Below the pieces are notes generated by a model. The model had not been told where the DNA came from, did no database searches, and saw only the letters and a list, made by a program, of their open reading frames with translations. From NCBI GenBank assembly GCA_946482335.1, contig CAMLRG010000232.1, positions 1 through 7,901 on the forward strand: 7,901 nucleotides of DNA, given 5' to 3'. The translations under genes and the position numbers were made by a program. The DNA is from an uncultured Duganella sp. GTDB taxonomy: Bacteria; Pseudomonadota; Gammaproteobacteria; Burkholderiales; Burkholderiaceae. This document shows, in pieces, positions 1 to 5,738 of the stretch; the stretch's first letter is position 1, and the number at the start of each line of letters is the position of its first letter.

Positions 1-1169
1 TCGGGCGCGCCATCAAGGGGCGCTCGATCACCGACATCGAGAATGGCGAAAAAGTCTCCATTCCCGTCAAGGACGTGAACGAACCGTCGTTCGGCCACGC
101 CCACGGCGGTGTGTGGGAAGTGGTCAACCCGGGCAACCAGGAATACCAGAAAGGCGACTTGATCAACCGCCCGAAAGGCGGCGGGGGCAGCGGCCGCGGC
201 CGCGCAGGCAATAGCGACCAGACCACCGAGGATGATTTCATCTTCGAACTGTCGCGCGAAGAATTCATGAACTACTTCTTCGAAGACCTGGAATTGCCGC
301 ACATGATCAAGACCCAGCTGACGGCCACCACGGAGTTCAAGCCGCAGCGCGCCGGGTATACGGTGTCGGGCACGCCGTCCAATATCCACGTGCTGCGTTC
401 CCTGCGCGGCGCCCTGGGGCGCCGCATCGCGGTGGGCGGTTCGTCGCGCAAGCGCCTGATCGAGGCCGAGCGGGAGCTGGAGGAATTGCTGGTGGCCGGC
501 GCCCCGCTGGACGACCCGCGCGTGATGGAATTGAAGAAGCTGGTGCACCACCTGCACACGCGGCTGCTGGCCATCCCCTTCATCGACCCCTTCGACTTGC
601 GCTATTCCAACCGCATCAAGGTGCCCAAGCCGATGACCCAGGCCGTGATGTTCTGCATCATGGACGTGTCGGGCTCGATGGACGAGCAGCGCAAGGATAC
701 GGCCAAGCGTTTCTTCATCCTGCTCTACCTGTTCCTGAAGCGGGTGTACGACAAGATCGAGGTGGTGTTCATCCGCCACCATACGGCGGCGTCGGAAGTG
801 GACGAGAATGAATTCTTCCACTCGCGCGAATCGGGCGGCACCGTGGTGTCCTCCGCCCTGCACCTGCTGAACAAGATCCTCGACGAGCGCTTCGGCGGCG
901 GCAGCTGGAATGCCTATGTGGCGCAAGCGTCGGACGGCGACAACTGGGACAACGATTCCGTGCTGTGCCGGCAATTGCTGGTCAACACCATCATGCCCAA
1001 GGTGCAGTATTACACTTATGTAGAAATCACCGACGGGCCGCCGCAAAACCTGTGGGAGCAATATGCCCAGGTGCCGGAATACCACCAGCACTTCGCCATG
1101 CAGAAAATCGTCACGCCGGCCGACATCTATCCGGTGTTCCGCGAATTGTTCAAGAAGCAGCCGAAATAG
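1..1169 (+). CDS. yeaH: YeaH/YhbH family protein (DUF444), 5'-truncated by window edge
   Basis: The frame is open from base 3, so the gene begins left of the window; 388 residues are visible and about 35-40 are probably missing, compared with a usual length near 420-430. A GTG at base 75 is in frame but is not the start, because the upstream codons read as typical family sequence (AIKGRSITDIENGEK). A Gly-rich linker (bases 177-210) is followed by the family-typical FELSREEFMNYFFEDLELP. A von Willebrand A-like fold is suggested by a MIDAS-type Asp-Val-Ser-Gly-Ser (bases 663-677) and a downstream Gly-Gly-Thr. In E. coli the YeaG kinase and YeaH act together in adaptation to sustained nitrogen starvation; the biochemical role of YeaH is not settled. 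The SpoVR gene follows after one base, so the two are almost certainly co-transcribed, and a prkA/yeaG kinase gene is expected upstream. Family assignment is confident; function is inferred from relatives. Confidence 0.93.
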   Translation, partial: GRAIKGRSITDIENGEKVSIPVKDVNEPSFGHAHGGVWEVVNPGNQEYQKGDLINRPKGGGGSGRGRAGNSDQTTEDDFIFELSREEFMNYFFEDLELPHMIKTQLTATTEFKPQRAGYTVSGTPSNIHVLRSLRGALGRRIAVGGSSRKRLIEAERELEELLVAGAPLDDPRVMELKKLVHHLHTRLLAIPFIDPFDLRYSNRIKVPKPMTQAVMFCIMDVSGSMDEQRKDTAKRFFILLYLFLKRVYDKIEVVFIRHHTAASEVDENEFFHSRESGGTVVSSALHLLNKILDERFGGGSWNAYVAQASDGDNWDNDSVLCRQLLVNTIMPKVQYYTYVEITDGPPQNLWEQYAQVPEYHQHFAMQKIVTPADIYPVFRELFKKQPK

Positions 1170-1170
1170 T

Positions 1171-2709
1171 ATGAACCAGATGACCAAGCGGCCACCGCAT
1201 CCCAGGGCCCTGCCGGAGCAATCCGAATGGACGTTTGAATTGATCGAGCAAGCGCACGAGGAAATCCGCCGCGTGGCGCATAACTTCGGCCTCGACACTT
1301 ACCCCAACCAGCTCGAGATCATCACCGCCGAGCAAATGATGGATGCCTACACCTCGGTGGGTATGCCGGTGTCGTATGCGCACTGGTCGTTCGGCAAGCA
1401 CTTCCTGGCCACGGAGAAGGGCTACAAGCGCGGCCAGATGGGGCTGGCTTATGAAATCGTCATCAACTCCAATCCCTGCATCGCCTACCTGATGGAGGAG
1501 AACAGCCTGACCATGCAGGCGCTGGTGATCGCCCACGCCGCCTATGGCCACAATTCCTTCTTCAAGGGCAATTACCTGTTCCGCACCTGGACCGATGCCG
1601 ACGCCATCATCGATTACATGCTGTTCGCCAAGAATTACATCACCGAATGCGAGCAGCGCCACGGCATCGATGCCGTCGAATTGCTGCTCGACTCTTGCCA
1701 CGCCATCCAGAATTATGGCGTGGACCGCTACAAGCGGCCGGCCAAGCTGTCGCTGGCGCAGGAGCAGGCCAAGCAGAAAGAGCGCGAAGCTTACCTGCAA
1801 TCGCAAATCAATGAACTGTGGCGCACCGTGCCGCGGCGCGAAGAGGAAGCGGTCGACAAGCCGGCGCCGCGCTTCCCGCCCGAGCCGGAAGAAAACCTGC
1901 TGTACTTTATAGAGAAGTACGCGCCACTGCTGGAGCCGTGGCAGCGCGAAATCGTGCGCATCGTGCGCAAGATCAGCCAATACTTCTACCCGCAGCGCCA
2001 GACCCAGGTGATGAACGAAGGCTGGGCCACGTTCTGGCACTACACCATCCTCAACCAGTTGTACGACGAGGGCGTGGTCAGCGATGGCTTCATGATGGAA
2101 TTCCTGAAGAGCCATACCAATGTGGTGTACCAGCCGCCCGTGCACAGCCCCTATTACAATGGGATCAATCCGTATGCGCTGGGCTTTGCGATGATGTCCG
2201 ACATCCGCCGCATCTGCGAGAACCCGAGCGCTGAAGACCGCGAATGGTTCCCCGACATTGCCGGCAGCGACTGGAAGAAAACGCTGGACTTCGCGATGCG
2301 CAATTTCAAGGATGAGAGCTTCATCGCCCAGTACCTGTCGCCGCGCCTGATCCGCGAATTCCACTTCTTTGCCGTGCTGGACGATGACAAGAATGACAAG
2401 CTGGCGGTGTCGGCCATCCATGACGAACTGGGCTACCGCTATGTGCGGCAAATGCTGGCCGACCAGTACAACCTGGGCAACCGCGAGCCTAATATACAAG
2501 TGTGGTCGGTCAATACCCGCGACGACCGCGCCCTCACGCTACGCCATACGCAGTACAACCGCCGCCCCCTCAACCAGCAGGCCAATGAAGTGTTGAAACA
2601 CGTGGCCCGCCTCTGGGGTTTCGACGTGCACCTGGATACGGTTTCACCGGATGGCCAGGTGGTCAGCACCATCGAGTGCAAGCGCGAGAAGCGCAACCGG
2701 GTGATTTGA
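1171..2709 (+). CDS. ycgB: SpoVR family protein (YcgB-like)
   Basis: This is a complete 512-residue protein, matching the usual ~510 of the SpoVR/YcgB family. The ATG at 1171 lies one base after the yeaH stop, with an AAGAAG purine run about 13 bases upstream; the ATG at 1180 is an alternative three codons later. The same frame is open further upstream inside yeaH, but that part overlaps a real gene and does not look like SpoVR. Family-typical segments include AHAAYGHNSFFKGNYLF (bases ~1530-1580), MNEGWATFWHYTILNQLYDEG-type sequence (~2011-2070) and HSPYYNGINPYALGF (~2143-2187). No signal peptide or membrane span is seen, so it is probably cytoplasmic. SpoVR was named for a Bacillus subtilis spore-cortex defect, but homologues are widespread in non-sporulating proteobacteria, often beside prkA and yeaH as here, where the role is likely stress or starvation related. 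The molecular activity is unknown. The C-terminus ends in a basic tail (KREKRNRVI). Confidence 0.93.
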   Translation: MNQMTKRPPHPRALPEQSEWTFELIEQAHEEIRRVAHNFGLDTYPNQLEIITAEQMMDAYTSVGMPVSYAHWSFGKHFLATEKGYKRGQMGLAYEIVINSNPCIAYLMEENSLTMQALVIAHAAYGHNSFFKGNYLFRTWTDADAIIDYMLFAKNYITECEQRHGIDAVELLLDSCHAIQNYGVDRYKRPAKLSLAQEQAKQKEREAYLQSQINELWRTVPRREEEAVDKPAPRFPPEPEENLLYFIEKYAPLLEPWQREIVRIVRKISQYFYPQRQTQVMNEGWATFWHYTILNQLYDEGVVSDGFMMEFLKSHTNVVYQPPVHSPYYNGINPYALGFAMMSDIRRICENPSAEDREWFPDIAGSDWKKTLDFAMRNFKDESFIAQYLSPRLIREFHFFAVLDDDKNDKLAVSAIHDELGYRYVRQMLADQYNLGNREPNIQVWSVNTRDDRALTLRHTQYNRRPLNQQANEVLKHVARLWGFDVHLDTVSPDGQVVSTIECKREKRNRVI

Positions 2710-2718
2710 CCGGGGCTT

Positions 2719-2747
2719 TTGACACTCTTTCGTCGAAGCAACACACT
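2719..2747 (+). promoter_or_regulatory. Weak candidate promoter after SpoVR gene
   Basis: A perfect TTGACA (-35) lies at 2719-2724. Seventeen bases downstream is CACACT (2742-2747), which matches the TATAAT consensus at only three of six positions. If active it would transcribe the hairpin at 2765-2787 and the small ORF at 2813-2893. The poor -10 element keeps confidence low. Confidence 0.18.
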
Positions 2748-2764
2748 TCGCCAAATTTCGTTTG

Positions 2765-2793
2765 CCTCGCCCCATTGATGGGCGAGGATTCTT
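2765..2793 (+). terminator. Hairpin, probable terminator of the yeaH-spoVR transcript
   Basis: An 8-bp perfect GC-rich stem (CCTCGCCC at 2765-2772 with GGGCGAGG at 2780-2787) encloses a 7-base loop, 56 bases after the SpoVR stop. The following sequence (ATTCTTCCGTTCT) is pyrimidine-rich but lacks an uninterrupted T-run, so termination may be partial, or the hairpin may mainly protect the 3' end. On the minus strand no T-run follows, so action there is unlikely. Confidence 0.5.
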
Positions 2794-2812
2794 CCGTTCT
2801 CAGGAAAAAGTG

Positions 2813-2893
2813 ATGAAGATCAATCGCAGTCGCGAAAAAATGGTCAATTTTCTCTTGCTTTTTCTTCCAGGGGCATTCCGCGTAGTCTCGTAA
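2813..2893 (+). CDS. Possible 26-residue small ORF with hydrophobic core
   Basis: An ATG at 2813 opens a 26-codon frame ending in TAA at 2891-2893. An AGGA (2802-2805) lies 7 bases upstream, a better ribosome binding site than several of the annotated genes have. The predicted peptide starts MKINRSREK and continues with a short hydrophobic stretch (MVNFLLLFLPGAF), as in small membrane proteins or leader peptides. It sits between two hairpin/promoter elements and ahead of the tonB promoter. I do not recognise it. Frames this short occur by chance, and only conservation or ribosome profiling could establish it as a gene. Confidence 0.22.
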   Translation: MKINRSREKMVNFLLLFLPGAFRVVS

Positions 2894-2943
2894 CAGCCTG
2901 CCAATATGGGGCTAAGGGCATGAAAATTAAACGGTTTTCGGGA

Positions 2944-2971
2944 CAAAATTCTATGCAAAAATCCAAAATTC
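2944..2971 (+). repeat. Direct repeat CAAAATTC in tonB promoter (possible operator)
   Basis: The 8-base sequence CAAAATTC occurs at 2944-2951 and again at 2964-2971, starting exactly 20 bases apart, which is close to two helical turns. Both copies are followed by a near-identical TATG or GTATG. The copies bracket the -35 position of the promoter whose -10 is at 2977-2982, as expected for a regulator binding one face of the helix. The region is AT-rich, so a chance match is possible. Confidence 0.3.
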
Positions 2972-2982
2972 GTATGTATAAT
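2954..2982 (+). promoter_or_regulatory. Probable promoter of the tonB-exbB-exbD operon
   Basis: A perfect TATAAT lies at 2977-2982, and TGCAAA at 2954-2959 sits in the -35 position with a 17-base spacer but matches TTGACA at only three positions. A TG directly precedes the -10. Transcription would start near 2989, giving a leader of about 85 bases before tonB. No convincing Fur box (GATAATGATAATCATTATC-like) is seen in 2800-3073, so iron repression through Fur is not supported by the sequence. Confidence 0.5.
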
Positions 2983-3073
2983 TCGCCGACGTCCCGGATG
3001 CGGCTGTAGCTTTGTGTCGCCATTTTGGGGGTTTAAAGTAGCAACACAAGAGTTGGTATTGGAGAAAGCAGGC

Positions 3074-3739
3074 ATGAATTTCAGTGATAACGAGAAAATT
3101 GCCGGGAAGAAGAACTATACGGGCATCGCGTTCGTCGTAGTCCTGCACGTCGTTGTCGGGTACGGCATCGTATCCGGCCTGGGCAAGCGTATGATCAGCA
3201 AGATGATCGAACCGGTGGAGACCAAGATCATCGAGGAGGTTGCCCCGCCTCCGCCAAAAGAACTGCCGCCACCGCCACCTCCGCCAGAGATGAAGGCACC
3301 GCCACCGCCATTCATTCCTCCGGTCGAAGTGAACGTGCAGCAACCGCCGCCAGCGCAGAACGTGATCGCCAACGCGACCAACGTGAAGCCGGCAACCACC
3401 GACATTCGTCCAGCACCACCAGCCCCACCGGCTGCGCCGCCAGCCCCTCCGGCTACCGGCGTGAAGACCCCGGCTGTGGTGGACTTCAGCACCTGCGCCA
3501 AGCCAGAGTGGCCGAAGTCTTCGCTGCGTAACGAAGAAACCGGTACGGTTACCCTGTCGTTCCTGATCTCTGCGGACGGCCGTGTAGGCGATTCGAAAGT
3601 AGTGAAATCTAGTGGTTTCCGTGATTTGGACAAGGCTGCCGTTGCCGGCATTTCCAAGTGCAAATTCAAGCCGGCCACCGTGGACGGCAAGCCGCAAGAA
3701 ACCTGGCAACAGATGCAATACGTCTGGACGCTGGAATAA
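3074..3739 (+). CDS. tonB: Energy transducer TonB
   Basis: This 221-residue protein starts at the ATG at 3074, with GGAGAA at 3061-3066 seven bases upstream. A GTG at 3014 in the same frame was not chosen because it lacks a comparable site and would put extra residues ahead of the membrane anchor. The layout is classic TonB: a short cytoplasmic N-terminus, one membrane span (about residues 15-36) containing His25, the counterpart of the functionally important His20 of E. coli TonB, a proline-rich periplasmic spanner (about 57-126), and a TonB C-terminal domain (about 138-221; EETGTVTLSFLISADGRV, then SSGFRDLDKAA, then FKPATVDGKPQETW). The spanner uses poly-Pro runs, including seven prolines at 65-71, instead of the Glu-Pro/Lys-Pro repeats of E. 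coli. Cys141 and Cys196 flank the C-terminal domain and could form a disulfide. It should couple the ExbB/ExbD motor encoded next to it to outer-membrane receptors; no receptor gene is in the window, so the substrate is unknown. Confidence 0.93.
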   Translation: MNFSDNEKIAGKKNYTGIAFVVVLHVVVGYGIVSGLGKRMISKMIEPVETKIIEEVAPPPPKELPPPPPPPEMKAPPPPFIPPVEVNVQQPPPAQNVIANATNVKPATTDIRPAPPAPPAAPPAPPATGVKTPAVVDFSTCAKPEWPKSSLRNEETGTVTLSFLISADGRVGDSKVVKSSGFRDLDKAAVAGISKCKFKPATVDGKPQETWQQMQYVWTLE

Positions 3740-3826
3740 ACCTGAGACAGAACACCGTCTCGCAACTAAGTAAGTCCGTTGTCGTTTAAGCCAGCGAACT
3801 GATTATTTTTCAAATTTGGAGGAAGC

Positions 3827-4747
3827 ATGTTTAAGAATACCCGTTTGTCCGCTGTCCTGGCCGCTGTGCTGTTCTCGGTGACCGCAGCTACCGCCCTGGT
3901 AAGCGCGCCAGCAATGGCTGACGCTCCTGCCCCGGCAGCTTCGGCCCCTGCTGACGCAGCCGCCGCTCCAGCAGCTGACGCGGCCGCAGCACCAGCAGCC
4001 GACGCAGCCGCTCCAGCTGCCGACGCAGCAGCCCCAGCCGCCGCTGGCGCCAAAGAAGAAGTGGAAAGCCCATTCGGTATCGCGGCCGTTTGGGACGGCG
4101 GCATCGTTGACCGCGCCACCCTGATCATCCTGTCCATCATGTCCATCGGTTCCTGGTACATCATCGTGACCAAGCTGATCGACCAGCAGAAGATCTTCAA
4201 GCAGCAGAAAGAAGCCGCTTCCAAGTTCTGGAAAGCTTCCTCGATCGCTGCCGGCACCGCCACCCTGACCGAAGGTTCGCCATTCCGCTTCATCGCTGAA
4301 ACCGGCACCAAGGCCAGCTCGCACCACGACGGCGCCCTGCTGGAACAGATCGACCTGTCGACCTGGGTGACCATGTCCATCGACCGCGCTGTGGAAAAAG
4401 TGCAGTCCCGTCTGTCCGATGGCCTGTCCTTCCTGGCAACCGTTGGTTCCACCGCACCGTTCATCGGTCTGTTCGGTACCGTCTGGGGTATTTACCACGC
4501 GCTGACCGCGATCGGTATGTCCGGTAACGCGTCGATCGACAAGGTGGCAGGTCCTGTGGGCGCCGCGCTGATCATGACCGCTTTCGGTCTGCTGGTGGCA
4601 GTTCCAGCCGTTCTGGGCTACAACTGGCTGCTGCGTCGCAACAAGACCGCAATGGAAGACATCCGTTCGTTCTCCGCTGACGTGCACTCCGTGCTGATCT
4701 CCGGCGCAATGTCCACTTCCGCTGCCGCATCCAAAAAAGTAGGTTAA
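3827..4747 (+). CDS. exbB: ExbB-type proton channel (MotA/TolQ/ExbB family) with extended N-terminus
   Basis: This 306-residue protein starts at the ATG at 3827 behind a strong GGAGGA site (3818-3823). Residues 1-31 look like a Sec signal peptide (Lys/Arg, a hydrophobic stretch, then APAMA before Asp32). Residues 32-80 are an Ala/Pro/Asp low-complexity region. The ExbB core follows: TM1 about 96-118, a cytoplasmic region, TM2 about 200-229 (GSTAPFIGLFGTVWGI) and TM3 about 241-269 (GAALIMTAFGLLVAVPAV). Thr218 and Thr251 match E. coli ExbB Thr148 and Thr181, with the same 33-residue spacing. E. coli ExbB is 244 residues, so the excess is at the N-terminus. It forms the proton-conducting pentamer that holds ExbD in the inner membrane and energises TonB. 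It lies 87 bases after tonB and 4 bases before exbD1. TolQ is less likely because tonB is adjacent and no tolA/tolB is seen. Confidence 0.92.
   Translation: MFKNTRLSAVLAAVLFSVTAATALVSAPAMADAPAPAASAPADAAAAPAADAAAAPAADAAAPAADAAAPAAAGAKEEVESPFGIAAVWDGGIVDRATLIILSIMSIGSWYIIVTKLIDQQKIFKQQKEAASKFWKASSIAAGTATLTEGSPFRFIAETGTKASSHHDGALLEQIDLSTWVTMSIDRAVEKVQSRLSDGLSFLATVGSTAPFIGLFGTVWGIYHALTAIGMSGNASIDKVAGPVGAALIMTAFGLLVAVPAVLGYNWLLRRNKTAMEDIRSFSADVHSVLISGAMSTSAAASKKVG
3944..4051 (+). repeat. Degenerate tandem repeat encoding Ala-Pro-Ala-Ala-Asp-Ala units in ExbB
   Basis: Codons 40-75 of exbB encode about five imperfect copies of a 7-8 residue unit (APAADAA), with Asp at residues 43, 51, 59 and 66. 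The DNA copies differ at synonymous positions (GCA, GCC, GCT, GCG), so the protein pattern is better kept than the nucleotide one. The segment lies between the putative signal-peptide cleavage site and TM1 and would be periplasmic. Such tracts vary readily in copy number between strains. Confidence 0.8.
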
Positions 4748-4751
4748 TACC

Positions 4752-5177
4752 ATGTCGATGTCCGTAGGCTCCGAAGGCGGAGAAGAGCAGCTTAACAGTG
4801 AGATCAACACGACTCCGCTCGTGGACATCATGCTGGTTCTGCTGATCATCTTCCTGATCACGAGCCCGGTCGTTCTGAAGCTGCAGAAGATCAATCTGCC
4901 AGCCGAGATCAACCAGGCAATCCAGACCAAGCCAGAGAACGTCAACATCGTTGTTAACAAGGATGGCGACATCTACTGGAACCAGAAGAAAATGCGCGAC
5001 GCCAATGAGCTGTTCGATTTTCTGAAAGAGGAAGCTGTGAAGGTGCCTCAGCCTGAAGTTCATGTCCGCGGCGACAAAGACGCGAAATATGAATCGATCG
5101 GCCGTGTGATCTACACCACTCAGCGCGCTGGCATCCAGAAGGTCGGTTTCATCACCGAACCGCCTGATAAGATGTAA
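4752..5177 (+). CDS. exbD1: ExbD/TolR biopolymer transport protein, first copy
   Basis: This 141-residue protein begins 4 bases after the exbB stop, consistent with translational coupling; only a short AGG (4741-4743) precedes it. It has a short cytoplasmic N-terminus, a single membrane span (about 24-43, VDIMLVLLIIFLITSPVV) and a periplasmic domain with the typical NIVVNKDGDIYWN and VHVRGDK segments. Asp25 occupies the same number and context (TPLVD) as the essential proton-binding Asp25 of E. coli ExbD. It is predicted to sit as a dimer inside the ExbB pentamer and work on TonB. A second, divergent ExbD follows. Both start with MSMSV, suggesting duplication from a common parent. Which copy serves the main TonB function cannot be read from the sequence; the tight coupling to exbB favours this one. 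Confidence 0.93.
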   Translation: MSMSVGSEGGEEQLNSEINTTPLVDIMLVLLIIFLITSPVVLKLQKINLPAEINQAIQTKPENVNIVVNKDGDIYWNQKKMRDANELFDFLKEEAVKVPQPEVHVRGDKDAKYESIGRVIYTTQRAGIQKVGFITEPPDKM

Positions 5178-5183
5178 GAACAA

Positions 5184-5210
5184 GCCGCCCCCGGCTGCAT
5201 CGGGGGCGGC
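5184..5210 (+). promoter_or_regulatory. Very stable intergenic hairpin between the two exbD genes
   Basis: A perfect 10-bp, all-G/C stem (GCCGCCCCCG at 5184-5193 with CGGGGGCGGC at 5201-5210) has a 7-base loop. It starts 7 bases after the exbD1 stop and ends 21 bases before the exbD2 start. The sequence that follows is CTTCTGAAAAGG, not a T-run, so it is not a standard intrinsic terminator. It more likely blocks 3' exonucleases, marks a processing site, or gives partial attenuation that lowers exbD2 relative to exbB-exbD1. The exbD2 binding site (AGGA, 5220-5223) lies outside the stem and stays accessible. Confidence 0.75.
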
Positions 5211-5231
5211 CTTCTGAAAAGGAAACAATTC

Positions 5232-5654
5232 ATGAGTATGAGCGTAGGCGGTTCCAGCGGCGAAGCGGAACCGATGATGGAAATGAACATGACGCCGATG
5301 ATCGACGTCATGCTCGTTCTGATCATTCTGCTGATTATTACCATTCCAAAAGCGAACCACTCGGTGAACTTGAACATGCCGGTCGGCACCCCGCCGCCGC
5401 CAACCAAGGAACCTGTGGTCGTGACCATCGACGTTGACTTCGACGGCACCATCCTGTGGGACAACGTGGTGGTTCCTGACCGCCCTGCCCTGGAAGCCAA
5501 GCTGATGAACGTAGCGGCCCAGGCTGACCAGCCTGAAGTGCACCTGCGTCCCAACAAGCTGGTGAACTACAGCGTGGTGGCTGGCGTCATGGCTTCGGCC
5601 CAGCGTCTCGGCGTCACCAAGATTGGTCTGGTCGGCAACGAGCAGTTCCAGTAA
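5232..5654 (+). CDS. exbD2: ExbD/TolR biopolymer transport protein, second copy
   Basis: This 140-residue protein starts at the ATG at 5232 with AGGA (5220-5223) eight bases upstream. Architecture matches exbD1: cytoplasmic N-terminus, one membrane span (about 24-42, IDVMLVLIILLIITI), Asp25 in TPMID, and a periplasmic domain. It differs in a Met-rich start (EPMMEMNMTPM) and a proline-rich linker just outside the membrane (VGTPPPPTKEP, about 51-61) in place of the exbD1 linker. The two copies are clearly diverged, so they are probably not interchangeable. Xanthomonas campestris has the same tonB-exbB-exbD1-exbD2 order; there exbD2 is dispensable for iron uptake but needed for other TonB-linked traits. 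A similar specialised role here is inference. It could form mixed dimers with ExbD1. Confidence 0.92.
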   Translation: MSMSVGGSSGEAEPMMEMNMTPMIDVMLVLIILLIITIPKANHSVNLNMPVGTPPPPTKEPVVVTIDVDFDGTILWDNVVVPDRPALEAKLMNVAAQADQPEVHLRPNKLVNYSVVAGVMASAQRLGVTKIGLVGNEQFQ

Positions 5655-5685
5655 ATAATTGGGTCAACACACCCTTTATTTTCCT

Positions 5686-5719
5686 AAATAGGCAGGTTAT
5701 CCTGCCTATTTCGCATTTT
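5686..5719 (+). terminator. Intrinsic terminator after exbD2
   Basis: A perfect 11-bp inverted repeat (AAATAGGCAGG at 5686-5696 with CCTGCCTATTT at 5701-5711) has a 4-base loop (TTAT) and is followed by CGCATTTT. The stem is half AT and the T-tract is interrupted, so read-through into the TPR gene 20 bases later is likely. The A-rich left arm gives a T-containing 3' side on the minus strand too, but no convergent gene exists. Confidence 0.7.
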
Positions 5720-5738
5720 GAAGAAAGAAAATTACCCC

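Noticed and set aside
1063..1170. Upstream extension of the SpoVR frame into yeaH
   Set aside because: The added 36 residues are Arg/Ser-rich out-of-frame yeaH sequence; the ATG at 1171 gives a family-length protein.
1150..2499. Minus-strand open frame of about 450 codons opposite the SpoVR gene
   Set aside because: Shadow frame of a full-length recognised gene, with no recognisable domain and no supporting binding site.
2734..2750. Small CGAAG/CTTCG inverted repeat after the SpoVR gene
   Set aside because: Five base pairs with a seven-base loop and no T-run; expected by chance in this sequence.
2920..3009. 29-codon frame starting MKIKRF ahead of tonB
   Set aside because: It runs through the tonB promoter -10 element and its AAGG is only two bases from the ATG, too close for a normal binding site. 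The similarity of its first residues to the small ORF at 2813 is probably chance.
3012..3049. Imperfect pairing in the tonB leader (TTGTGT with ACACAA)
   Set aside because: Six base pairs with a 26-base loop is too weak to call a riboswitch or attenuator.
2800..3073. Search for a Fur box upstream of tonB
   Set aside because: The stretch is AT-rich but no 19-bp Fur-like palindrome could be made out.
3740..3826. Gap between tonB and exbB examined for a terminator or promoter
   Set aside because: Only a 5-bp stem (GAGAC 3744-3748 with GTCTC 3757-3761) with no T-run, and no convincing -35/-10 pair; genes are most likely co-transcribed.
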